In this document: one piece after another, positions 25,511 through 36,300 of the stretch
How the letters are laid out: each line of letters begins with the position of its first letter
How positions within the stretch are numbered: position 1 is the stretch's first letter
Assembly: GCA_026707145.1 (NCBI GenBank)
Contig: JAPOXK010000006.1
Span: 61,631-125,630 of the forward strand
Reading direction: 5' to 3'
Source of the DNA: Chloroflexota bacterium
Lineage (GTDB): Bacteria; Chloroflexota; Dehalococcoidia; Bin125
Length of the DNA: 64,000 nucleotides
Made by a program: the position numbers and the translations under genes
The notes under the pieces: model-generated
What the model was told of the DNA's origin: nothing
Database searches by the model: none
The model's input: only the letters and a program-made list of their open reading frames with translations

Positions 25511-27253
25511 TTGCAAGCACCGAGCGTCAACAAGGCCATTCGCTACGAGGCGGACGAGCGCTGTCCGCTGCCCGTCGCCATCAGCGTCGGCCTGCAGGGC
25601 GTGATCTTCGCCATCGCGCCGCTCGTGCTGATCGTGGCGATCACCGTCCAGGCGGGCGGGCAGGGCGAGAGCTACCTCTCCTGGGCCGTCTTCGCGACGC
25701 TGATCATCGCCGGGGCGCTGACGGCGCTGCAGGCGAGCCGGATCTGGCGGCTGGGGGCCGGACACGTGCTCATCATGGGCGCCACGCCCAACTTCGTGGC
25801 GGTCTCCGTCCTGGCGCTGGCGGAGGGTGGCCCGCCCCTCCTGGCGAGCCTCATCGTCGTGGCATCGCTTTTCTACCTGGCGCTGGCCATCTGGCTGCCG
25901 GTGCTGCGCCGGATCATCACGCCCGTGGTCTCCGGCACGGTGCTGATGCTGATCGCGGTCACGGTCCTGCCGGTCGCGCTGGACCGCGTGCAGGAGACGC
26001 CGGTGGACGCGCCCGGGGCCACGGGCCCGACCGTCGCCATTGTGACGTTGATCGTCATCGTGGGGCTGGCCCTGCGCGTCTCCGGGGCTTGGCGGCTCTG
26101 GTCGCCGCTGATCGGGATCGGAGTGGGCTGCGTGATCGCCGCCCTGTTCGGGGCCTACGACGTGCAGCGGGTGGCCGACGCGCCCTGGGCGGGGATCCCC
26201 GGCAGCAGCTTCCCCGGATTCGACCTGTCGTTCGGCGCCGGCTTCTGGGCGCTGCTGCCGGTCTTCGTGGTGATCACGCTCGTGGGCGGGATCAAGAACA
26301 TCGGCGACAGCGTCGCCATTCAAGGGGCCTCGCGGCGGCGGCCGCGGGTGACCGATTTCCGTCTGGTGCAGGGGTCGCTCAATACCAACGGGCTCGGCAT
26401 CCTCCTGTCCGGCATCGCGGGGACGCCGCCGACGACCGTCTACTCCTCGACCAGCGTGTCGCTCACCAGCCTCACCGGCGTGGCCGCGCGCCGCGTCGGG
26501 TACGTCATCGGAGCCCTCCTGCTCGTGCTGGCGCTGTTTCCCAAGCTGACGGCCGTCCTGCTCACGATTCCCAGCCCGGTCATGGGCGCCTACCTGCTGA
26601 CTGCGGTCGGCCTGCTCTTCGTGGGGGGGATCCGCACGGCCGTCCAAGACGGCCTGGATGCGCAGAAGGCCCTGGTGGTCGGCATCGGGTTCTCCGTCGG
26701 GGCGGGCATTGAGCAGCAGACGATCTTCGCGGACCTGTTTGGGGGCACCTGGGGCGCGTTGCTCGACAACGGCATGCTGGCCGGCGCCGTCGCGACGGTG
26801 CTGATGACCCTGTTCCTGAATCTGACCAGTCCCCGTCGCGGCGGACGGCTGGAGGTGAAGCTGCACACCTCCTCTCTGCCCGAGATCGACACGTTCGCTC
26901 GCACGGTCGCATCCCGGATCGGCTGGAACGAGGCGTCGGCCGATCGCCTGTGCTCCGCCGCTGAGGAGACGCTGATGAGCTTGCTGGAGACGGGTGACGA
27001 GCACGCGGCGGATGATGCGCCCCGCTTGATCATCGTCGCCCGTCCCGGCACGGGGACGGTGGAGATGGAATTCATGGCCGTCTTCGACGAGGAGAACCTT
27101 GAAGACCGGCTGGCGTACCTGAGCGAAGAGGCTGAGGGTTTCAAAGAGGGCGAGCTGTCGCTCCGCCTGCTGCGGCACTACGCATCGTCCGTGCACCATC
27201 AGAAATACCACGGGCTGGATATCGTGACGGTGCAAGTCAAGGGTTCGCGCTAG
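25511..27253 (+). CDS. Nucleobase-cation symporter-2-like permease fused to RsbW-like ATPase domain
   Basis: A 580-residue protein. Residues ~20-440 form a ~12-14 helix transporter of the xanthine/uracil (NCS2/SLC23) type, with the signature around NIGDSVAIQGASRR and STSVSLTSLTGVAARR. After a short basic linker, residues ~450-580 are soluble and resemble a HATPase_c_2 anti-sigma-factor domain (LCSAAEETLMSLLE as the N-box region). The glycine-rich ATP lid is not obvious, so ATP binding is unproven. The start appears to be TTG 25511, as no ATG or GTG fits. The combination suggests a transporter that reports substrate or feeds a partner-switch pathway. Confidence 0.8.
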   Translation: MQAPSVNKAIRYEADERCPLPVAISVGLQGVIFAIAPLVLIVAITVQAGGQGESYLSWAVFATLIIAGALTALQASRIWRLGAGHVLIMGATPNFVAVSVLALAEGGPPLLASLIVVASLFYLALAIWLPVLRRIITPVVSGTVLMLIAVTVLPVALDRVQETPVDAPGATGPTVAIVTLIVIVGLALRVSGAWRLWSPLIGIGVGCVIAALFGAYDVQRVADAPWAGIPGSSFPGFDLSFGAGFWALLPVFVVITLVGGIKNIGDSVAIQGASRRRPRVTDFRLVQGSLNTNGLGILLSGIAGTPPTTVYSSTSVSLTSLTGVAARRVGYVIGALLLVLALFPKLTAVLLTIPSPVMGAYLLTAVGLLFVGGIRTAVQDGLDAQKALVVGIGFSVGAGIEQQTIFADLFGGTWGALLDNGMLAGAVATVLMTLFLNLTSPRRGGRLEVKLHTSSLPEIDTFARTVASRIGWNEASADRLCSAAEETLMSLLETGDEHAADDAPRLIIVARPGTGTVEMEFMAVFDEENLEDRLAYLSEEAEGFKEGELSLRLLRHYASSVHHQKYHGLDIVTVQVKGSR

Positions 27254-27395
27254 CTCGACCTCGTGCCCTCTCTACAAGCAGGCCAGCCGGCAAGAGCGGC
27301 GTGGGCCACGTGGTATTGTCCGATCCGCAGAAACGGATGCTTGCCGTGCGCCCCGTTGCGGGCCAACCGGTACGATCCACGTTCGAGAGCAGGGT

Positions 27396-30300
27396 GTGAC
27401 GGAACCAGGCATGACGGAACACGACTTGTCCCGGGAGCCTTCCGGAGAGCCGATCGCAGTCGTGGGCATGGCCTGCCGTTTCCCCGGGGCGCCGAACCTC
27501 TCGGCCTTCTGGCGGCTGCTGGAAGCGGGCGGGAACGCCGTCACCGAGGGCGTCCCAGGCTCCGGCGCGGGACGCATGGGCATTCTCTTCGGCGATTCCC
27601 AAGTTCAGAGCGAGGCCTGCCGCTTCGGCGCCTTCGTCGACGACATCGATCGGTTCGACGCCGCGTTCTTCCGCATCTCGCCGGTCGAAGCGGATCTGCT
27701 GGATCCGCAGCAGCGCATGATGCTGGAGACGAGCTGGCTCGCTCTTGAGGACGCGGGAATCGATCCGGCGCGGCTGAAGGAGAGCCGCACCGGCGTCTAC
27801 ACCGGGATCAGCAACGACGAGTACCGGATGCTGGTTGTGGACGCAAGCAGACCTACCGAGGCTGCCGGATCTCTCTACGCCCTCAGCGGCACCAACTTGA
27901 ACGGCGCCAGCGGACGGGTCTCCTTCGTCCTGGGTTTGATGGGACCGGCAAAGGCGGTCGACGCTGCCTGCGCGTCTTCCTTGGTATCGGTCCACGACGC
28001 GGTGGCAGACCTCCAGCAGGGAAAGGCGGACTTGGCCATCGCAGGCGGCGTTCAAGCCATCCTGAACGGTCGCATCTACGAACTTCGCGCGGAATCGATG
28101 ATGTTGTCCCCCGACGGACAGTGCAAGGCGTTCGATGCGTCTGCGAACGGCTATGTGCGGGGTGAAGGCTGCGGGGTCGTCGTCTTAAAGCGCTTGCGCG
28201 AGGCAGAGGACGACGGCGACCGCATCTGGGCGGTCATCCGGGGCGCGGCGGTGAACCACGGCGGGGCCAGCGCCGGCCTAACCGTGCCGAACACGCCCGC
28301 GCTCGAACAGGTGATCGAGGCGGCGCTCTCGGACGCGGGCGTCCTTCCCTCGGAGGTCGACTACCTGGAGGCGCACGGGACCGGAACGGCCGTGGGCGAC
28401 CCCATCGAGATCAACGCGGCGGCCAATGTCTACGGCCGGGGGCGCGAAGCCGGCCACCCGCTTCTGGTCGGTTCCGTGAAAACCAACGTCGGCCATCTGG
28501 AGTCGGCTGCAGGCGTCGCCGGACTGATCAAGGCCGTGCTGACGGTGCAGCAGGGGATGATCCCCAAACACCTCCATTTCCGCAATCCCAATCCGAGCCT
28601 CGACTGGGATCGTCTGCCACTGCGGGTGACATCAGAGATGATGGACTGGCCGCGTCGCCACGAGCGACCACGGCTGGCGGGGGTGAATTCCTTCGGAATA
28701 TCCGGGACGAACGCCCACATTGTGGTGGGGGAGTACCGCGGCCCACACGGCGAGACCAGTCAGGAACAGACGACAGGCTCCGCGCAGGCCGTGGCGATTT
28801 CACTGCCGGCGCCTCTGGGCGATCTTCCGTTGCCGGAGGAGAGGTTCGCAGAGCGCCGGATCCGGTTCCTGCCGCTGTCGGGTAAGTCAGAGGGCGCGGT
28901 CCGGGAGCTTGCGAAGCAGTACCTCGCGTGGCTCGACGAACGGGCCGTGGATCTTTCCTCCGAGGGCGCCGTTTCGGGGTCGGTGCTATCGGACATGGCA
29001 TGGACGGCCGGTATCGGGCGGAGCCACTTCGACCACCGGGCGAGCGCCGTGTTCGACGACGCCGAGTCGCTGCGGGCGCGGCTCAGTGAGCTGGCGGAGG
29101 CCGACGCGAGCGTGACGCCGCGAGCGCCGGCCAAAGTCGCGTTCGTCTACACCGGGCAGGGAAGCCAGTGGGCCGGCATGGGACAGGCTCTCTACGAGAA
29201 CGAGCCCGTGGCAAAGGCGGTCCTCGACCGCTGTGAAGCAGTGTTCCGAGACGAAAGAGAGGCCTCGCTACTGGACGTGATGTTTGGCCGACCCGGAGCG
29301 AAGGGACAGCTGGGCGATACGGCCTGGGAGCAGCCGGCTCTCTATGCGCTGGAGTGCGCGCTGACGGCGCTCTGGTCCAGTGTAGGTATCCGGCCCAGCG
29401 TGGTGGTGGGGCATAGCGTTGGGGAGCTCGCGGCGGCGCAGGCGGCTGGAGTATTCAGCCTGGAAGACGGGATGCGGTTTGCGGCGGCGCGAGGTTCCTT
29501 GCTGTCGGGAGTCGAACAGGGTGGCATGGCTGCGGTCTTCGCGCCGGCAGCACGCGTGGCGGCGGTGGTAGAGGCGCACAACGCCGAGTGCTCCAGCGTC
29601 GGACTGAGCATCGCGGCGGACAACGGCGTCCACCAAGTGGTGAGTGGCCCGGCTGCGGACATCGACACCATTTCGGAGCGCTTCGAGTCGGAGGAAATCC
29701 GGGTACGGCGGCTGAACACGACCAAGGCTTTCCACAGCGCCCTCGTGGAGCCAGCCCTGGACGGGCTGGAGGCCTCCCTGAATGGCGTAGCGATTGCGCC
29801 TCCCACCCTAACCGTGATCAGCAACGTCACGGGCCGGGCGGTGGAGCCCGACATGGCGCTGGACGCGGCTTACTGGAGACGCCATGCCCGAGAGCCGGTG
29901 GCGTTTGCCAGCGGCGTCAGGGCATTGGCGGATCTCGGGGTCGATCGCGTAGTGGAGATAGGCCCGGACGCAGTGCTGGGCCCGATGGCGATGCTGGCCT
30001 GGCCCGAGCCGACACCGGGCCAAAACACTTCCGGGGAGGCGCTCGTGCTGGCCAGCCTGCGGCGCCCCCCCAGGGACGGCTCATCGCCGGAGCCCGAGCG
30101 CAGCTTCGTTGACGCAGTGGCGGAAGCCTATGCGGCCGGACTGGCGATCTCATTCGAGGGGCTGTTCGCGGGGGAGGCCCGGCGCCGGATCTCACTGCCG
30201 GGCTATCCGTTCCAGCGCGAGCGCCACTGGATCGAGCAGCAGAAACAGCAGCGTCCGAGCGCCGGTCACCCCGTACTAGGCATCCGGCGCGAATCCGCTC

Positions 30301-33300
30301 GCGGAGAGATCACGTTTGAGACGGACGTGTTCCCATCCGATCCGGCCTGGCTGGAGGACCACCGCGTCTTCGGCCGGGTTGTGATGCCGGGCGCCGTTTA
30401 TGGCGCTATGGCGGCCTCAGCGTCGCTCGCCGAGGAAAGCGGTGGCTCGGTGATGGTGGAAGAGATGCAGCTGCACAGCGCACTGGTCTTTCCGGAGCAG
30501 GACTCCGAGGACGGGACAGGCGGAGAGGGCAGGAAGGTGCAGGTTGTGCTCGACGCTTCCGAGCAAGCGTCGTCACGCCGGGTCCAGGTTTTCAGCAAGG
30601 GAACCGAGGGTGGCTGGACAGTGCACGTGGAGGGTCACGTGTCGCCGCGTGCCCCATCGTCGGAAGACGGCGAACGGATCGACCTAGACGGACTGAAGGC
30701 GCGTCTGTCGCCGGCGGACGTGCCCGCCTATTACCGCGCTAAGGCCGCGACCGGCATCAACCTCGGGCCGTTCTTCCGCACCCTGGGGAGGGTCTGGTCC
30801 GGGCCGGGCGAGGCGTTGGGTGAGGTGATTCTCCCGGAGTCGCTGGGCCGAAACGACCTAGAGGTGCATCCGCTTGTGCTGGACGGTTGCTTCCAAGTCG
30901 TTGGGGTAGCGCGCAACATGTCCGGCGCCCCGGGCGAGGCGACCTACTTGCCCTTCGGTTGGGAGCAGTTATGGCTGACGGAGCGGCTACCAGATCGGGT
31001 GGTCTGCCACGTGCGCATGAGTGACGCCTCCCAAGAGCCGGAACCGGAATCGGGCGAGTCGCCGGAGGTCCTGAGCGGAGAATTACGTATCTACGACCCG
31101 AACGGCGCTCTTCTCGGTGGGTTGAGCGGATACACGGTGAAGCGTGCCACCCGTGCGGCGCTGCTCTCGGTGGTCGAAGGGGTGAATGATCTGCTGTATG
31201 AGGTCGTTTGGCATGACCACGCCCTCGAGTCCGGACTAACGCCTGCCGATTTCTTCCCGAGTCCGGCCACTGTTGCGGCCGAAACGGATCCGTTCTCCGA
31301 GTACCTCGCCGCCGCAAGAGTCGATCCCAAAGACAGGCAGGCTCTGCTCTCGGACATGGAGCGTTGGTCGCGATCCTACGCGCTCACGACCCTGGAGAAG
31401 CTGGGGTGGCAGCGCCGATCGGGCGAGGCGGTGGATCCCGATGACTTGAGGCAACGCTTGCATGTTATCGAGGAGCACCAGCGTCTTTTCCGCCGGATGC
31501 TCGAAATGCTCGCCAAAGCGGGAGTTCTGGAGGAGCGAGACGGCGGTTTTGTCGTGGTAGTGGCGGCCGAGGATCCATTGCCGGAGGGACTCTCCGGCGA
31601 TCCTGAGGAGTTCGCTACGCGAATGCCCGGGCGCTATCCCCACGGCTTGACCGAGATCGGGCTGTTTCGGCGGTCCGGCAGCGCCCTGGCCGACGTGCTT
31701 CGCGGTCAACAGGATCCGCTGACGCTCCTGTTCAGTAGCGGAGAGCCGACCGCAGGCGATCTGTATCTGAAGGCACCGGTGGCGCGCGCGGCGAACGGGC
31801 TGCTGGCAGACGCCGTCCGGACGCTCGTCGCCGAATTGCCGGAAAGTCGGCGGCTGCGGGTGTTGGAAATCGGTGCGGGCACGGGGTCGGCGACGGCCTC
31901 CGTACTGCCGGAACTCCCCAGCGGGTGGTTTGACTACACCTACACGGATATCTCGGCGGGCTTCTTTGCGGAGGCCGAGGAACGGTTCGGCGACGGTGGT
32001 GGGAGCATCGACTACCGACCGCTGGACATCGAGAAGGACCCCATCGCCCAGGGCTTCGATTCCCACGGCTACGACCTTGTGATCGCCTCCAACGTGCTGC
32101 ACGCCACGCGGTACCTGAGTGAAACGTTGGCGCACTGCCGGGCCCTACTCGCGCCAGCGGGTCAGTTGGTGGCGCTCGAGAACCTTCGCGGCCTCGGTTG
32201 GATGGATCTCACCTTCGGCCAATTGGACGGCTGGTGGCGGTTTGCCGACGACTTTCGCCCAGACCACGCCCTGATGAGTCCCATGCTGTGGCGTCAGGCG
32301 CTCGGCGACGCGGGTTTCGAGGAAGCCGAGGTTCTGGGGCCCGACGAGTCCGCTCCGCCAGAAATGCTGGACAAGGGCGTGATCGTAGCTCGGGGTCCGG
32401 CCGAGGTAACAGAGCCTCCGGGCGTGTGGGTTCTCACAGGGGACCAAGGGGACAGCGCGGAGGAACTCGCGGCGGAGCTAGCGGCACGGAACCAGACAGT
32501 TGTACTGGCGAGCAGCCAAGCCTCGGCAGGCAGCAAGTCGGCGGCGGTCGGCTCCGCGGTTCTCAACACCGCTGTGGATCGGGAGAGTCGCGAGTCGTGG
32601 CGATCACTGATCGAGGGGCTGCCCGGGGATGTGCCGTTCAACGGCGTGGTGCACCTCCAGGCGCTGGAAGGTCACGGAGCACAAGCAACCACCACGGAGA
32701 TTGCAGAGGACGTGAGACACGCCGGAGCGAGCGCACTGGCGCTGGTGCAGGGAGTGGCCGAATCCGGTGTCATACCAGCAAAGGGCGTGTGGTTCCTCAC
32801 ACGCGGTGCGCAGGTGGTGGAGCGTGAACGCGGTGGGGAGCTTGCCGGCGCGACCCTTTGGGGTCTGGGCAAGGTGGTGGCCCTGGAAGCGCTCCATCTG
32901 CAGCCGCGGATGATCGATCTAGACCCCAATACGCCTGACCCGCTGTCCGATCTCGCGAATGAACTGTTGTATCCCGACCGGGAAAACCACATCGCGTATC
33001 GCTTGGGACGCCGTTTGGCGGCACGCCTGGTTCGATCCGACGCCGCCGCCAAACGACTGGCCTTGCCCGAGGAGCCAGACTGGGTGCTCGTACCAGACAG
33101 GAACGGCGTGTTCGAGAGCCCGGAGGTCAAGCAGCTTCCCCCACGTTCCCTGGAGGCAAGAGAGGTTCGCGTCGCGGTCGAGGCTGCCGGACTCAACTTC
33201 TGGGACGTGTTCCGTTCCCTCGGCTTCATTGAAGAGGGCGACCTCGGCAGGGAGATGTGCGGCCGTATTGTCGCTATAGGCTCCGAGGTCTCCATGGTCT

Positions 33301-36300
33301 CCGTCGGCGACCACGTGGTTGGACTGGGGTTTGGCGCGTTCGCGCCGGAAATGATCACCCGAGAGGAGCTGGTCGCGCCCGCACCCGAGGGGATGTCCGC
33401 GTCGGCGCTGGCGACCATCCCAAGCGCGTTCGTATCGGCCGCGCTTTCGTTCGAGTTCACGGGGATGGAGCCGGGCGAACGGGTGCTGATCCACGCCGGA
33501 GCAGGCGGGGTCGGACTGGCGGCTATCCAACTCGCGCAAGCCGCGGGCGCAGAGGTATTCGCCACGGCCAGCGCTCCGAAGCAGGCCTATCTCCGGTCAC
33601 TCGGCGTTAAACACATCTTCGACAGCCGCACGACCGACTTCGGCGAGGAGATCCTTGAAGCCACCGGAAACGAGGGCGTCCACATAGTGCTCAACAGCCT
33701 CACGAGTGAAGGCTTCATCGACGCCAGCCTGGCCTGCCTAGCGCCCGGTGGTCGATTCGTCGAAATGGCCAGGAGAGACATCCTGAGCTATGAAGAGATG
33801 GCAACGGTCCGTCCGGACGTGCCCTACCACATCCTTGAACTCGATGTCCTCAAGAAGACCGATCCGGCGCGGGTGGGAGTGGTGCTGCGAAAGTTGATGG
33901 AGCGCATTTCGGCGGGAGAGCTGGAACCGCTCATCCACAGCAGGTGGCCACTGGCCGAGGCGGGGGCTGCACTAGGGTGCATGCGATCGGCCCGCCATCT
34001 CGGAAAGATCGTCCTCACAACGCCGCCGCTCCAAAGCGGTCAGGTGCGGCAGGACCGGACCTACCTGGTAACCGGTGGTCTGGGGGGAATCGGAGTCGCC
34101 GTGGCTGGCTGGCTGGCGGACCGGGGCGCCGGCGCCATCGTGCTGAACGGCCGCCGAGATCCCGATCCCGAGGCCGAAGAGACCATTGCTAGCCTGCGCA
34201 GCCGTGGCATCAGCGTCGAGGTTGAGCTGGCGGATGCGACGGATCCCACGGCGCTCGACGCGATGTTGGCCCGCATCGATATGAAGTTGCCGCCGCTCGG
34301 TGGCGTCATTCACAGCGTGGGAGTGCTGTCAGACGCCGCGCTCACGAACCAAAGCTGGGAAAAGTTCGAGGAGGTGTTGTGGCCGAAGATACTGGGGGCC
34401 TGGCACCTGCATCGCGCCACGATGGACCGCGATCTGGACCTGTTCGTTCTGTTCTCGAGCCGAGTCGGCATTATGGGCAATCCAGGACAGGCGAACCATG
34501 CCGCGGCGAATGCCTTCCTGGACCAACTCGCGGCTCACCGCCGCGCCCTGGGTCTTCCGGGGCAGTCCATTGCCTGGGGAGCATGGTCGGATATCGGCGA
34601 AGCCGCGGAGCAACGGGAACGGATCGAGCGGCAACGCTCGGCACTCGGCGGCCGTTGGTTTACCCCGCAGCAAGGTCTCAAGGCGCTTGAAAGACTGGTG
34701 CGTCAGGACACCACGACATCCGTGGTGATGTCGATGGACTGGTCGGTGTTTGAGGAGGCTATCGAAGACCGTCCTCCCTTGCTGGAGAGCCTGCTGGCTA
34801 CTACGGCAGTCAGCGACGCTCAAGTACAGGATTCGCAGGCCGATCTACTCTCCGGCCTTCGTGATGCGTCAGTGGCGGATCGCGAGCAGGCGCTCGTTTC
34901 ATTCCTGCAGCGGGAGCTCCAGGCAGTCATGCGGCTGCCGACGCCCCCTGTCCCGTCGGCGGAGTTCTCCGATCTGGGCATGGACTCGCTCATGGCGGTC
35001 GAGCTGCGCAACCGCCTGAACCGTGCATTCGCGGGGGAGTACGTGGCGCCGAACACGGTGGTCTTCGACTATCCAAGTGTCACCGGTCTCGCCGGGCACT
35101 TGGCCCGTGAGTTCGGGGATGCCGGGGAATCTCCGTCACCCCCGGAGCGGGCGGAGCCCGAGCGACGGCCGGCGGTGCTGTCGGAGACCGATGGGATCGC
35201 CATCGTGGGGATGGCCTGCCGCTTCCCCGGCGGGGAGGACCTCGACGCCTTCTGGCAGCTGCTGGAGTCGGGAGAGAGCGCCGTCACCGATGGACGCCAG
35301 GATGCCGGTTCGTGGGACGGAGTCGCCGGCGATCCCAAGGACGCGAACGCCAGCTACCGACGCGGGGCGTTCCTTGAGCGGATCGACGCATTCGATGCCC
35401 GGTTCTTCCGGATACAGCCGATCGAAGCACGCATGATGGACCCCCAACAGCGCCTGCTCTTGGAGACAACCTGGCAGGCGATCGAGGAAGCGGGGATCGA
35501 TCCGGAGGAGTTGAAGGGCAGCCGCACCGGCGTGTATGGGGGGCTTGGGGGCAGCGAATACCGGCGTCTGATCATGGCCAGCGGCAGAGACGACAGCTAC
35601 TACGGCACGGCCGCGGGCGTGGCCGTTGGCCGGGTCGCCTTCACACTGGGCTTGGAGGGGCCTGCCGTGCCGCTGGACATGTCCTGTGCATCGTCGCTGG
35701 TAGCAGTGCATCAGGGGGTCGCGGCTCTTCAGCGCGGCGAGGTGGACCTCGCGCTGGCCGGCGGCGCCAACGCGGTCCTCGCCACCTCCGTCAATAAGTT
35801 CCTTGAGGAAGCGACGATGCTGTCGCAGAGCGGCCAGTGCCGTCCCTTCGACTCCTCCGCCGACGGGTACGTCCGGGGCGAAGGCTGCGGCATGGTCGTC
35901 CTAAAGCGGTTGAGCGAGGCGGCGGCGGACGGCGATCGAATCTGGGGCGTGATCCGTGGTTCGGCAGTCAACCAGAACGGGGCGGGGCTCGGCCTCACAG
36001 TGCCGAACGGGGCGGCTCAGGTACGAGCAATGGAGGAAGCACTGTCGCGAGCAGGCGTCGCACCGGCGGATGTCGACTACCTGGAAGCGCATGGACCCGC
36101 GACGGCCATGGGTGACGTCGCCGAAATGAACGCCGCCGCCACGGTTTACGGGAGAGGTCGCGAGACTGAGCGTCCGTTGCTAGTCGGCTCGGTGAAAGCA
36201 AACATCGGCCACCTGGAAGCCGCATCGGCGATTGCTGGGCTGATCAAGACGGTGCTGGCGATGCGGCACGGTGTGATCCCGAAGCATGTAGGCTTCCGGA

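Noticed and set aside
25487..27235. 582-codon minus-strand frame opposite the permease
   Set aside because: Composed mostly of Arg, Asp, Gly, Gln and His without structure. The plus-strand transporter is clear.
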